64,000 nt of DNA from an uncultured Fibrobacter sp. (GCA_937891805.1 CALATK010000013.1:4027-68026); one strand, 5' to 3'; positions 33,856 to 44,338 are shown, counted from the stretch's first letter. Notes: a model not told the origin generated them from the letters alone. Program-made: numbers and translations.

Positions 33856-36213
33856 ATGGATAAGCCCGAAAAAAAACGGATGAACAAGTGGGGGATTCTC
33901 CTCTGGGGAATCTTGCATGTCGCCATCATTGCGCTGGGTCTGAACGCTAGCCCCTGGAAAATCGATTCAAACCTTTTCTCCGTTTTGCCGCCTTCGCAGG
34001 TGTCGGCGGGTCTGGGTGATGCCGACGCCGAGCTTTCCCGCAGGACCATGGGCCAGATGACGGTGCTTGTGGGCCATAGCGATTTCGAAAAGGCGAAGGC
34101 GGCGGCAGACGAATTCGACCGTGCGCTGCGCGGGAATGGCCAGCTGGAAAAGGTAAGCTACCTGGTGTCGGACAGCTCCATGGACGAAGCCCGTGCCTTC
34201 GCCAGGGAATACCGCTATGCATTGCAGAGCGAAGCGTTTATGGACCGCGTTCGCCAGGGTGGCGGGGCCTTCTTGAAGCAGAACGCCCTGGAAAAAATCT
34301 ACGGAGGCTTTTCCATGGCAAGCCTCGAGAACCTGGACGAAGACCCCTTCTTGCTTTCGGCCCAGGGCTTCGAGGATGTTCTGGGAAATCTCTCCTTCAT
34401 GAGCAAGAACGTGGAACTCCGGGATGAGCGTCTTGTGCTGCGGGATTCTCTACGGACCTACGTCATGTGGTCTGCAAGCCTTGTTCCGGGTGCATCCACC
34501 TTCGGTGGCGACGGTAGCGCCCTCCAGATTATTGAACAGAAGATTTCGGAACTGAAAGGGTTGGATTCCGCCCTGGTGGTGGCAACCACAGGAGTGCCTT
34601 TCCACAGTTACGAAAGTTCTTCTCGGGCGCAACTGGAAGTGGCCGTGATTTCGGGCGTGTCCATCGTGTTGCTCCTGTTGCTGATCCTTTCTACCTACAG
34701 GTCTGCCGTACCCTTGGCGCTGACGCTGTTTTCTATCGGTGTCGCCATCGTCTCGGCACTGTCGGTGACCTGGACCTTGTTCGGCTCTATCCATATTTTC
34801 ACCTTCGTGTTCGGGACCAGCGTCATCGGCGTGAGCATCGACTACGCCATCCATTTCTTTACAGGCTGGAAAATCCGGGAAGAACGGCTGGACGGTGGCG
34901 GCGTACGTGGCCTGATTTTCAAGGGACTTGCCCTGGGATTCATGACCACGGAACTTTCGTACCTGGCTCTCACCTTCGCTCCCTTCCCGCTGCTCCGGCA
35001 GATGGCGGTTTTCTCTATGGCGGGGCTTGCAAGCTCCTTCTTGACCATTACCCTTTTGTTTGCGGCCCTGCCTGCCGCAAGGACCCGCGCTCCTGCGGTT
35101 TTCGCTCTCGCTATCGTTTCGAAGGCCCTGGGTTGTTACGGAAAATGGCTTGGGGTGTTCAAGACGAAAAAGTGGACATCCCTTGCGGTGGCAGCGTTGA
35201 TTGTTGCCGTTGCTTTCGCGGGAATTTCCCGCGTGCAGTGGGGTACGGACCTCAAGTCCCTCTATACCATGTCGCCGGAACGCCTAGTCCAGGAAAAGCT
35301 CGCCATGGAACTTCTGGATTTCGGCTCTTCGGGCAGCTACTTCTTGGTGAAGGGGAGTTCCGTTCAGGAGGTGCTGGAGCGGGAACATGCCTTCTGCAAG
35401 CGTCTGGAGCGGGAGCGTACCGACGGCGTGCTGCAGAACTACCTTGCCATCAGCAGGTTTATTCCGCCCCGTTCTGTCCAGCAAGGAAATTTCGAAATAC
35501 TTTCTCGGGCCATGGATTCAGTATCGGTTGCGGAGATGCACAGGGAACTTGGACTCCGGTCCGATTCGGCTTTCCGAGCCTCGATGGGCCAAGGCCTGAA
35601 AGTTCTTGAGCCCGAAGGCAGGTTTCCCGCCAATTTCGAAAAACTCCTGAACAGTCTCTGGATTGGCCGCATAGGCGATTCCTACTACAGCGCGGTGATG
35701 CCTCTCCATGTTCAAGATGCCGCAAAGCTTTCCGGCCTTGCAGGCGACGGAATCTACTTTATGGACAAGGTAAACCAGATAAACGAGAACCTGACGCGGC
35801 TTTCCTTGACCGCCCTTGCCCTTGTGGGGATGGCCTTTGTGCTGGTGCTTGTTGTGCTACTGTTAATTTACGGGTTTGCCGGGGCGAGTTCCATTATGCG
35901 GATTCCCGTATGCGCCTCCTGCCTTGCGGTGGCGCTGTTCGGCTACCTGGACATCCCCTTCAATTTCTTTGCTACTGTGGGAATCATTTTGACCCTCGGT
36001 ATAGGCATCGATTACTCCCTGTTTTTCAAGGAAGGGCGGGGAAGCCCCTTGACGGTACTTGCCATCGCGTTATCGGCCCTGACCACCATCCTCTCTTTCG
36101 GGAGCCTTTCTTTCAGCGGATTTTCGCCGGTTTCTACTTTTGGCCTGTCCGTGTTCCTTGGGATTCTTTTCAATTTTATCTTGTCCCCATTTGCAGGCTC
36201 CAGGGGTAAATAG
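33856..36213 (+). CDS. MMPL/RND-family exporter
   Basis: A 785-residue membrane protein with the duplicated RND layout. TM1 is at about 13-30, a periplasmic loop runs to about 250, a block of five helices covers 260-400 (IHIFTFVFGTSVIGVSIDYA), TM7 is near 435-455, and a second loop is followed by a final block from 630 with FNFFATVGIILTLGIGIDYS. The paired GVSIDYA/GIGIDYS Asp residues are the proton-relay positions of this family. It probably exports a lipid made by the adjacent FabG/FabF, together with the LolA-like carrier. Confidence 0.9.
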   Translation: MDKPEKKRMNKWGILLWGILHVAIIALGLNASPWKIDSNLFSVLPPSQVSAGLGDADAELSRRTMGQMTVLVGHSDFEKAKAAADEFDRALRGNGQLEKVSYLVSDSSMDEARAFAREYRYALQSEAFMDRVRQGGGAFLKQNALEKIYGGFSMASLENLDEDPFLLSAQGFEDVLGNLSFMSKNVELRDERLVLRDSLRTYVMWSASLVPGASTFGGDGSALQIIEQKISELKGLDSALVVATTGVPFHSYESSSRAQLEVAVISGVSIVLLLLLILSTYRSAVPLALTLFSIGVAIVSALSVTWTLFGSIHIFTFVFGTSVIGVSIDYAIHFFTGWKIREERLDGGGVRGLIFKGLALGFMTTELSYLALTFAPFPLLRQMAVFSMAGLASSFLTITLLFAALPAARTRAPAVFALAIVSKALGCYGKWLGVFKTKKWTSLAVAALIVAVAFAGISRVQWGTDLKSLYTMSPERLVQEKLAMELLDFGSSGSYFLVKGSSVQEVLEREHAFCKRLERERTDGVLQNYLAISRFIPPRSVQQGNFEILSRAMDSVSVAEMHRELGLRSDSAFRASMGQGLKVLEPEGRFPANFEKLLNSLWIGRIGDSYYSAVMPLHVQDAAKLSGLAGDGIYFMDKVNQINENLTRLSLTALALVGMAFVLVLVVLLLIYGFAGASSIMRIPVCASCLAVALFGYLDIPFNFFATVGIILTLGIGIDYSLFFKEGRGSPLTVLAIALSALTTILSFGSLSFSGFSPVSTFGLSVFLGILFNFILSPFAGSRGK

Positions 36214-36289
36214 GTCGCTGTGGCAATTGCGTTCATGGTTCTTTTTTTCTATAATTGGCGTGGAATAATTGAAATGCTTAGGAGGGTCC

Positions 36290-37018
36290 ATGAGCGATAA
36301 GAAACAGGTTCTCGTGACCGGTGCCAGTGGCGGAATTGGTTCTGCCATAGCAGAAGCCGTTGCCCAGGCGGGTTATGCCGTTGTTGCGGGCTACAACAGG
36401 GGCAAGACCAGGGTCGATGAACTTATACAAAGGGTCCAGGCTGCCGGCGGAGAAATCCGTGGGCTTCAGCTCGACATTTCCGACCGCGATCAGTGCCGGG
36501 AAGTATTGACCAAGGATATCGAGGAAAACGGAACTTATTACGGTCTGATTCTTAATGCAGGCGTTTGCGCCGACATGACCTTTGCTGGCATGAGCGGGGA
36601 TTCCTGGGACAAGGTGGTGAACACCAACCTGGGCGGTTTTTACAATGTGGTTCAACCACTGGTGATGCCCATGTGCCGCAAGCGCATTGGTCGTATCATC
36701 ACCATCTCTTCGGTTTCCGGCGTTATCGGTAACCGTGGCCAGGTGAACTACAGTGCGTCAAAGGCCGGCATTATCGGGGCCACCAAGGCTCTGGCCACAG
36801 AACTTGCCAGCCGAAACATCACGGTAAACAGCATCGCGCCGGGCGTTATCGAAACCGAAATGATCAAGGACGCTCCCCTGGACATTATCTTGCAGGCCGT
36901 GCCCATGAAGCGGGTGGGCAAGCCCAGCGAAGTTGCCGCCACGGCAGTGTTCCTGCTTTCGGAAGGGGCGGCCTACATCACCCGTCAGGTGATTTCTGTA
37001 AACGGAGGTCTCGCATGA
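36290..37018 (+). CDS. fabG: 3-oxoacyl-ACP reductase-like SDR
   Basis: A 242-residue short-chain dehydrogenase. ATG 36290 is preferred because AGGAGG lies just before it. It has the NADP motif VTGASGGIGSAIAEA, NAGVC, the catalytic Ser and YxxxK in SSVSGVIGNRGQVNYSASK, and NSIAPGVIETEM. It would reduce 3-ketoacyl-ACP. The stop overlaps the start of the downstream ketosynthase by four bases, so the pair works on one chain-elongation pathway, separate from or duplicating the general FAS II set. Confidence 0.9.
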   Translation: MSDKKQVLVTGASGGIGSAIAEAVAQAGYAVVAGYNRGKTRVDELIQRVQAAGGEIRGLQLDISDRDQCREVLTKDIEENGTYYGLILNAGVCADMTFAGMSGDSWDKVVNTNLGGFYNVVQPLVMPMCRKRIGRIITISSVSGVIGNRGQVNYSASKAGIIGATKALATELASRNITVNSIAPGVIETEMIKDAPLDIILQAVPMKRVGKPSEVAATAVFLLSEGAAYITRQVISVNGGLA

Positions 37019-38241
37019 CCCGTAGGGTTGTTGTTACGGGAGGTTCCTGCATTTCGGCCTTGGGGTCCGAGATGGACGAAATTTTCGACAGCCTGAAAAA
37101 GTTGGAGAACAAGGTAGTCCGCATGGACGAATGGGACAAGTACGTGCAGATGAACACCCGTCTGGCGGTTCCGGTGAACTACCAGTTTCCAGAAATGCCT
37201 CGCCGTAAGATTCGCGGTATGGGCCGTGTGGCCCTGCTGGCTACGGTGGGCGCCCAGAAGGCACTGGAATGCTCTGGTCTCTTGGAAGACCAGGATTTCT
37301 TACATTCCGGCCGTGTCGGCGTGGCCTACGGGTCTTCCATGGGCTCCGTGATGCCCTTGGTAGATTTTTTCTCCATGATCGTCACCAACGACAGTTCCAA
37401 GATTACGGCTACCACCTACATCAAGTCCATGCCCCAGACCTGCGCCGTGAACATCGGCGTGACCTTCGGGCTTACGGGCCGCATGATTACCACCAACACG
37501 GCCTGCACTTCCGGGAGCCTTGCCATCGGTAATGCCTACGAAGTCATCAAGTACGGCAAGCAAGATGCCATGGTGGCAGGCGGTGCCGACGAGCTGGACC
37601 CCACGGAATCTGCCGTTTTCGATACGCTTTTTGCAACCTCCGTCAAGAACGATACGCCCAAACTCACTCCCGCCAGCTACGATCGGGACCGCGATGGTCT
37701 GGTCATTGGCGAAGGAAGCGGCACCTTGATTCTCGAGGAATACGAGCATGCCCGTGCCCGCGGTGCAAAAATTTATGCGGAGCTGGTGGGCTTCGGTAAC
37801 AATACCGACGGCGACCACCTGACCCAACCCAAGCAAGAAACCATGCAGCGGGCTCTGGAACTGGCTTTGGAAGATGCGGGACTCAGTCCCGACGCCATCG
37901 GCTACGTGAACGGTCACGGAACTGCCACCAAGCATGGCGACCGGGCCGAGACCTGGGCCACCTACAACGCCCTGAAGGGCCGTAGCGCCCCCATCAGCAG
38001 TCTCAAGAGCTACATCGGGCATACCCTGGGCGCTTGTGGCGGTATCGAGGCCTGGACGTCTATCCACATGATGAACCGGGGCTGGTTCAGCCCGAACTTG
38101 AACCTGAAAAACGTGGACCCGGAATGCGCCCCGCTGGACTATATCGTCGGTGACGGTCGCGAGATGGATGTGGAATACGTGATGAGCAACAACTTCGCCT
38201 TCGGCGGAATCAACACATCCCTCATTTTCAAGAAAGTGTAA
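37015..38241 (+). CDS. Beta-ketoacyl-ACP synthase (FabF-like)
   Basis: A 408-residue condensing enzyme. The nucleophile Cys is in NTACTSGSLAIG, and the two catalytic His residues are in NGHGTATKHGD and SYIGHTLGACGG. FGGINTSLIF is the C-terminal motif. All three catalytic residues are present, so it is an active KS rather than a chain-length factor. With the LolA, MMPL and FabG genes it looks like part of an aryl-polyene or specialised fatty acid pathway; ACP, dehydratase and ligase genes are not nearby. Confidence 0.9.
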   Translation: MTRRVVVTGGSCISALGSEMDEIFDSLKKLENKVVRMDEWDKYVQMNTRLAVPVNYQFPEMPRRKIRGMGRVALLATVGAQKALECSGLLEDQDFLHSGRVGVAYGSSMGSVMPLVDFFSMIVTNDSSKITATTYIKSMPQTCAVNIGVTFGLTGRMITTNTACTSGSLAIGNAYEVIKYGKQDAMVAGGADELDPTESAVFDTLFATSVKNDTPKLTPASYDRDRDGLVIGEGSGTLILEEYEHARARGAKIYAELVGFGNNTDGDHLTQPKQETMQRALELALEDAGLSPDAIGYVNGHGTATKHGDRAETWATYNALKGRSAPISSLKSYIGHTLGACGGIEAWTSIHMMNRGWFSPNLNLKNVDPECAPLDYIVGDGREMDVEYVMSNNFAFGGINTSLIFKKV

Positions 38242-38285
38242 ATCCTTATTGCGGCGGAAATCCCCGTCGTTTTTCCATCATCGTC

Positions 38286-38306
38286 ATGCCCCACTTGTTG
38301 GGGCAT
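38286..38306. terminator. Hairpin between convergent ketosynthase and glycosyltransferase genes
   Basis: ATGCCCC and GGGGCAT form a perfect seven-base stem around ACTTGTT. A short T-run follows after GGATG on the plus strand. It lies between convergent genes and is a plausible terminator. Its CGTCATGCCCC edge also matches the dispersed GTCAT repeat family. Confidence 0.5.
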
Positions 38307-38346
38307 CCGCTGGATGTTTTTCCTGATGGTCTGGACGTCGTCCGGA

Positions 38347-39090
38347 TTAATACAGTTCCTGTAAAGTTTCCGGCGCAAGCTTGCTCAAGAGTATGGCCTT
38401 GTCCCGCTTTTCCCGTAGGCCTTTGCGGTTTTTCCAGAGGTGCGCGATGACCGACGGGTGATTGAGCGCGAAACGCGTCGTCTTGATTCCGAGGGACTTG
38501 GAAAGGGCGTAGGCGATGTGGGGGAGGTATTCCCTGTTTTCGCTGGAAAAATCCATCGGGATTCCTTGCAGCCCGGCTACCAGGTAGGGAACGAAAAAGC
38601 ATTTGCCGCCGGCGTGGTGCATCCTCAGGGCATAGTCGAGAATCTGCGCCGGAATAGGCAGGCTTGCGTCGAAGGCCCCGGTCCGCTGGACTATCCGTCT
38701 GGAAAAGACTGCAATTTCGGGTCTTGGGCTTGCCACGTACCGCAGGGGTGCATCCTCTTCGATAGTCTCGATTCCCTTGGACTTGTGGAGTTTGAACCCA
38801 CCGACGAATTTTGCGGACTTCTTGTCGCCGTCTCCTATGGAGGTGTACCGAAGTCTCGGGGCGAAAGCGTCCACCATGGGGAATGCGGAGATGTTTTCGG
38901 CCAAGCTGTTCAAAAATTCTCGGTCGATGGTTACGGCGCTGCTTGCAAAGACAATCCATTCAGCGTCGCTTTCGTTCAGCCTTTCGTTGAAATTGTCCGT
39001 AAAGAACCAGCCTAGGGCCGGGTCGGTAAATGACGGCTTTGGCTCGGTAATGTTAGGTGAGCCCCAGACAAAAACGTCGAACTGCCGCAT
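38347..39090 (-). CDS. Glycosyltransferase-2-like protein
   Basis: A 247-residue cytoplasmic protein. The segments SDAEWIVFASSAVTIDREFL, DAFAPRLRYT and PEIAVFSRRIVQRTGAFD follow the order of GT2 family proteins (acceptor strand, then the R-R-x-G-x-FD region). The usual DxD metal site is not visible; ASSAVTID stands at its place, so it may be inactive or divergent. The C-terminus is basic. No other sugar genes adjoin it. Confidence 0.5.
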   Translation of the reverse strand: MRQFDVFVWGSPNITEPKPSFTDPALGWFFTDNFNERLNESDAEWIVFASSAVTIDREFLNSLAENISAFPMVDAFAPRLRYTSIGDGDKKSAKFVGGFKLHKSKGIETIEEDAPLRYVASPRPEIAVFSRRIVQRTGAFDASLPIPAQILDYALRMHHAGGKCFFVPYLVAGLQGIPMDFSSENREYLPHIAYALSKSLGIKTTRFALNHPSVIAHLWKNRKGLREKRDKAILLSKLAPETLQELY

Positions 39091-39101
39091 AGCGTTTAGC
39101 C

Positions 39102-40115
39102 CTAGAAATTAAACCGCAGGCCGGCCCGGTGTTCCATCCCGAGCCCTTGGGCCAGGTAAGAAAAGCTGTAGTCCAGGGCGAACAAGCCCATGCTGTAGCC
39201 GAGGCCGAGGCTCAAAAAGCGTGCCTCGTTGGATTCGTCGGGCCTGCTCCGGTCTTGAATCAGCTCCAGGGCGTCCCGTTTCAAGTCCAGCCATGTCCGG
39301 GTGAAACCGCCCCGTATGGCGAAGTACTTGCCCAGCAGGTATTCGGCGCCGATATTCAGGCGAGGCTCTGCATACCGCGGAAAATTCGTTTCGCCAAAGA
39401 CTGTCAACTTCGGGAGGCTTTTCATACGCATGAATCCGGAAAGGGCGAACACCTGCCCCATGGGGTAGTATTCGTCTTCGCCGTCGTCCACGTAGTCTCT
39501 GAGCAGGCAACCGAAATCCCTGGCCACAAGTGCCAGTCCCCATAGCTTGTTTTGGGATTGCCAGGAAATACTCCAGTCAAAGGCCGCCCCGAAGGCGGTA
39601 CGATCACCCTCTTCGTCGGCCAGCCTGTCGCTTGCGAACTTGAGGGTGGCGCCGAACTGGAAATGCTTCATGGGAAATGCTACCGTGGCGGTGACCAGCT
39701 GGCTCAGGGGGTTGTAGTCCTTGCCGGTCTCGTTGCCGTATTCGTCATAGCCTTCGATAGTTCCGTAGTCCAGCCAGTTGTACGAAATCTGGTACAGGAA
39801 TCGCTTGAAGTCTCGGGTGTAGTATAGGGAACCCTGGTTTTCGGAGAATTCGCCGGTCTGCCAGTGCATGCCGACGGTACGTTCCTTCCCTTCGGGCATG
39901 CGGAGTGCGGCCGGGTTCAGTTGGGCGATGCTCGGGTCGGTAGAAGGGGCTGCCGCTGCGGATTTTTCAAGGGCCGCGTTTCGGGGGCTGTCGAAGGTGG
40001 ACATGAAGGAGAAAACTTCCTGACCGGCATCGCCTTGCGAAAAGTAGGCCTGTGCCTCGAACGTGGCGGCAAGCAGAGCAAGCGCAGCCAGCTGGAAGTT
40101 TATCTTCTTGAACAT
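39102..40115 (-). CDS. PorQ/PorV-like outer-membrane protein
   Basis: A 337-residue exported barrel protein with a signal peptide (1-23, ending FEAQA). The mature start GQEVFSFMSTFDSPRNAAL, then DPSIAQLNPAALRM and YQISYNWLDYGTIEGYDEYG, closely follow the layout of PorQ/PorV (UPF0164) proteins, which belong to type IX secretion in Bacteroidota. The C-terminus is AGLRFNF with a terminal Phe. It could help place proteins such as the GH5 enzyme on the cell surface. TATAAA lies eight bases before the ATG and no Shine-Dalgarno is present. Confidence 0.7.
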   Translation of the reverse strand: MFKKINFQLAALALLAATFEAQAYFSQGDAGQEVFSFMSTFDSPRNAALEKSAAAAPSTDPSIAQLNPAALRMPEGKERTVGMHWQTGEFSENQGSLYYTRDFKRFLYQISYNWLDYGTIEGYDEYGNETGKDYNPLSQLVTATVAFPMKHFQFGATLKFASDRLADEEGDRTAFGAAFDWSISWQSQNKLWGLALVARDFGCLLRDYVDDGEDEYYPMGQVFALSGFMRMKSLPKLTVFGETNFPRYAEPRLNIGAEYLLGKYFAIRGGFTRTWLDLKRDALELIQDRSRPDESNEARFLSLGLGYSMGLFALDYSFSYLAQGLGMEHRAGLRFNF

Positions 40116-40138
40116 AGGCTAAATTTATAAAATTTGCC

Positions 40139-40166
40139 TTTACAAAAAGGCAAAAGTTTCTATATT
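40139..40166 (+). promoter_or_regulatory. Promoter of tRNA-Lys
   Basis: TTTACA at 40139-40144 and TATATT at 40161-40166 are 16 bases apart, and the tRNA starts 10 bases later. The layout equals that of the tRNA-Arg promoter. Confidence 0.55.
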
Positions 40167-40176
40167 TGGGTCGCTC

Positions 40177-40249
40177 GGGCTACTAGCTCAGTTGGTAGAG
40201 CAACGCCCTTTTAAGGCGTGGGTCGAAGGTTCGAGCCCTTCGTAGCTCA
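40177..40249 (+). tRNA. tRNA-Lys (anticodon TTT)
   Basis: Acceptor GGGCTAC pairs with GTAGCTC. The D arm is GCTC/GAGC. The anticodon stem ACGCC/GGCGT has loop CTTTTAA, giving TTT. The T arm is GAAGG/CCTTC with loop TTCGAGC. The discriminator is A, and CCA is not encoded. Confidence 0.95.
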
Positions 40250-40252
40250 GTG

Positions 40253-40291
40253 AAAAGCCGGTTTCGTTTTCGGAACCGGTTTTTCTTTTTA
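40253..40291. terminator. Terminator after tRNA-Lys
   Basis: AAAAGCCGGTTTCG and CGGAACCGGTTTTT form a stem around a T-rich loop, followed by TTCTTTTT. It also lies just beyond the stop of the minus-strand DHH gene and may terminate both. Confidence 0.75.
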
Positions 40292-40303
40292 ATGTGAATT
40301 CTC

Positions 40304-41266
40304 TCACAATTGTTTCTTTATCAACTCCAGAATTTTCTGGATGGCTTCTTCCGGCGATAGGTCCGTGTCGCCGCCGGCAGCCCGGGTGTGGCCGCCTCCG
40401 CCGAATTCCTTGGCGATGGCGTTCACGTCCACCACGTAGTTGCTCCTGAGGCTAATCTTGTACTTGCCGTTTACGGGATACAGGAACACCGCCACTTCGG
40501 TGCCGGAGACTTCACGCAGGGTGTCGATGACGTTGCTCAGGTCCACCGGCGTTACGTCGAATTCCTTCATCTTTTCGGGAGTCACGTAGGCATGTACCAC
40601 GCGGCCCTCCAGGGCGAGCTTGCAGTTCTGCAGCACGAACCCGGTCACCAGCGTTTGCTTGTAGGTGCGGGTGTAGTAGGTCTCGTTCACGATGCGGGCG
40701 AAATCGATTCCCTTGTCGATAAGGGTACCCACGATTTCCATGGTCCGCTTGCCCGTGTTGCTGAACTTGAATGCTCCCGTGTCGTGGACGATTCCGAGGT
40801 AGAGGCATTCTGCGGTGCGCTTGCTGATTTTGCTCGGGTCCAGCTGTTCAAAAAGCACTTGACTGGCGGAACTGGCACTTGGCTCCACGATGTTCAGGTT
40901 GCAGAGATTTTTCGGGTTGCTGATGTGGTGGTCGATGTTGCAGGTTTTCTTGGCGCTTTGTAGGCATGCCACACCGCCTGCACCCACACGCTCAAAGGAG
41001 GGCGTGTCCATAAGCACCGCCGCGTCAAAGGGTTCGCTCCCGTCGGAGCTTTCGAACAGCGGGAGCGCCTTGTCGGCACCGTTCAAAATCTTGTAGCTTT
41101 CCGGGAATTTTTCCAGATAGATCTGGACCTTGATATTCGGAAAATTGTCCAGGATGTAGTTGTACAGGGCCAGGGTAGAGCCGACGCAGTCCCCGTCGGG
41201 GCGAACATGGCCGAAGATGGCCAGGGTGTTTGTGTTTTTCAAAAAATCGTCAAGCATAAAAGTCAT
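40304..41266 (-). CDS. DHH-family phosphoesterase (NrnA-like)
   Basis: A 320-residue DHH/DHHA1 protein. The metal-binding motifs are FGHVRPDGDCVGS (residues about 18-30), VLMDTPSFERVG, NIDHHISN and a C-terminal GGGHTRAAGG, which is the DHHA1 substrate loop. Such proteins degrade nanoRNA or pAp, or hydrolyse cyclic dinucleotides; NrnA-type oligoribonuclease is most likely from length and motif spacing. It has no membrane or GGDEF part. Confidence 0.9.
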   Translation of the reverse strand: MTFMLDDFLKNTNTLAIFGHVRPDGDCVGSTLALYNYILDNFPNIKVQIYLEKFPESYKILNGADKALPLFESSDGSEPFDAAVLMDTPSFERVGAGGVACLQSAKKTCNIDHHISNPKNLCNLNIVEPSASSASQVLFEQLDPSKISKRTAECLYLGIVHDTGAFKFSNTGKRTMEIVGTLIDKGIDFARIVNETYYTRTYKQTLVTGFVLQNCKLALEGRVVHAYVTPEKMKEFDVTPVDLSNVIDTLREVSGTEVAVFLYPVNGKYKISLRSNYVVDVNAIAKEFGGGGHTRAAGGDTDLSPEEAIQKILELIKKQL

Positions 41267-42951
<1,685 letters not shown>

Positions 42952-42991
42952 TAGTTCTGAGTAATCAGTTCTCAGTTGTGAGTAACAACTC

Positions 42992-43026
42992 AAAGGCCTC
43001 CGGTTCAAAGCCGGGGGCTTTTTTTT
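42992..43026 (+). terminator. Terminator of gdhA
   Basis: AAAGGCCTCCGG and CCGGGGGCTTT pair around a TTCAAAG-type loop and are followed by eight T residues. The T-run merges directly into the TATATT box of dut. Confidence 0.85.
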
Positions 43027-43031
43027 ATATT
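43026..43031 (+). promoter_or_regulatory. -10 box of dut, overlapping the gdhA terminator tail
   Basis: TATATT ends six bases before ATG 43038, with AGCGC between and no Shine-Dalgarno, so the mRNA would start at the start codon. The -35 region would lie inside the gdhA terminator hairpin. Confidence 0.45.
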
Positions 43032-43037
43032 TAGCGC

Positions 43038-43472
43038 ATGACCTCGAAGACCATCAAGATTCAGTACCTCGACGATTCTATTACGCGCCTCACGTATGTG
43101 GGCGGCAAGTCCGACTGGATTGACTTGGCGGCGGCAGAGACCGTGACGCTCAAGGCGGGGGAGTTCAGGCTCATTCACCTGGGGGTCGCGATGAAGTTGC
43201 CCGAGGGTTACGAGGCGCATATCGCCCCGCGTAGTTCCACATTCAAGAATTTCGGTATTCTGCAGGCGAATTCTGTTGGTGTGGTAGATTCTAGCTACTG
43301 TGGTGCAAATGATTGGTGGAAAATGCCGGTGTACGCCACCCGCAACGTGACCATCGAGAAGGGGAGCCGCATCGCGCAGTTCCGCATCATGGAGCAGCAG
43401 CCCACGCTTACTTTCGAGGAAGGCTCGCTTGACGGCGCCGACCGCGGCGGATTCGGAAGCACGGGAATCTAG
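43038..43472 (+). CDS. dut: dUTP diphosphatase
   Basis: A 144-residue trimeric dUTPase that removes dUTP and supplies dUMP. Motif 2 is APRSSTFKNFGI, motif 3 is QANSVGVVDSSYCGANDWW with the catalytic Asp, and motif 4 is GSRIAQFRIM. The C-terminal P-loop-like motif ends RGGFGSTGI. All five motifs are intact and the length is normal. Confidence 0.95.
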   Translation: MTSKTIKIQYLDDSITRLTYVGGKSDWIDLAAAETVTLKAGEFRLIHLGVAMKLPEGYEAHIAPRSSTFKNFGILQANSVGVVDSSYCGANDWWKMPVYATRNVTIEKGSRIAQFRIMEQQPTLTFEEGSLDGADRGGFGSTGI

Positions 43473-43483
43473 AAGGATTGCGT

Positions 43484-43699
43484 CTAAACCTCGTATTTCT
43501 TTCGGACATCGGCAGACATTGTCCAGCCATTCTGCTCTGCGGAGCGTTCGCCTTCTTCAAGGACTTGCTGCAATTTGTGTTCGGTTTTCTGAAGAGCCCT
43601 GATGAATTCAGGGGCGAAATCGATGCCGTTCGACCATGTAATCGTGTGCGCTTGCAGCGTGAAATCCTTAAAGGTATTGATGTCTGCTAGTTGCTGCAC
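43484..43699 (-). pseudogene. DUF2442-like remnant, 5' part damaged
   Basis: A 71-codon frame from GTG 43699. LADINTFKDFTLQAHTITWSNGIDFAPEF matches the end of DUF2442 proteins (WxNGxDxAPE core), but the first half of such proteins is missing. Upstream in this frame there is no ATG, and a different frame reads ISEEYKKIDPLV before a TAG. This looks like a decayed gene next to the toxin. It may still be translated; the evidence is weak. Confidence 0.35.
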
Positions 43700-43781
43700 G
43701 ATGGGGCGGGGGTCCGACTTGGATAGTCTAGACCAGTGGATCGATTTTCTTGTATTCTTCGGAGATCCTGCCCTACGCCCC

Positions 43782-44102
43782 TTAGCGGTTTGACAGAATC
43801 TGTGGCAGATTTCGTTTGCCGTAGATTACATGCACGACAGAAACGCACAAATTGTTTTCATCTACAGTATAAAAGATTGAATAATTGCGAACAGTAAAAT
43901 ACCGCACTCCTTCCGAAAGCCATGGTTCGTTTGGAAACAGATGGTAACGGCTAGGCATAAGCGATAAAGCCTTCATGGCTTGATGAAGTGCATCTATTAC
44001 GGATTCCGCGGATTTTTTCGCTTTCAGTTCAACCGAAATACAGGAGTATATTTCGGCTAAATCGGATTTTGCCTGTTCTGTGAGAAAAACGGAGTATTCC
44101 AT
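43782..44102 (-). CDS. ParE/RelE-superfamily toxin
   Basis: A 106-residue basic-core protein of the RelE/ParE fold. It has YSVFLTEQAKSDLAEIYSCI at the start, then PSRYHLFPNEPWLSEGVRYF and NYSIFYTVDENNLCVSVVHV with HVIYGKRN at the end, as in ParE-type toxins. The gene follows its antitoxin with a one-base overlap (TAATG). It is expected to be a gyrase poison or mRNA endonuclease; the sequence favours ParE. Confidence 0.85.
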   Translation of the reverse strand: MEYSVFLTEQAKSDLAEIYSCISVELKAKKSAESVIDALHQAMKALSLMPSRYHLFPNEPWLSEGVRYFTVRNYSIFYTVDENNLCVSVVHVIYGKRNLPQILSNR

Positions 44103-44338
44103 TATGCGAAGCGCTGCTTGAGTTCTGCGAAAGCGTCGTCCAAGGGCGTGACGCGACCATTGCGAGCGTCATCTAAGCCTTTTTGCATCTTGGCATTGAA
44201 TACTTCATCCGACTCTTCAAGTGCGGACATGCGTTCCTGCTCATATTGGTAAAGCAGGAACTGGATATACTTCGAAACATCCTCGAGATAGGATTCCGGC
44301 AACTGGCGAATTTCTTTTTCTAGGACGTCGTATGACAT
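44102..44338 (-). CDS. Antitoxin of the ParE/RelE-type pair
   Basis: A 78-residue protein from ATG 44338 (MSYDVLEKEIRQLPESYLED), preceded by GGAG. A longer frame upstream has no family match or ribosome site. The YIQFLLYQYEQERM segment and an acidic C-terminal half (DDARNGRVTPLDDAFAELKQ) fit small antitoxins that wrap a ParE toxin. TATATT upstream gives a promoter that the pair probably represses itself. Confidence 0.8.
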   Translation of the reverse strand: MSYDVLEKEIRQLPESYLEDVSKYIQFLLYQYEQERMSALEESDEVFNAKMQKGLDDARNGRVTPLDDAFAELKQRFA

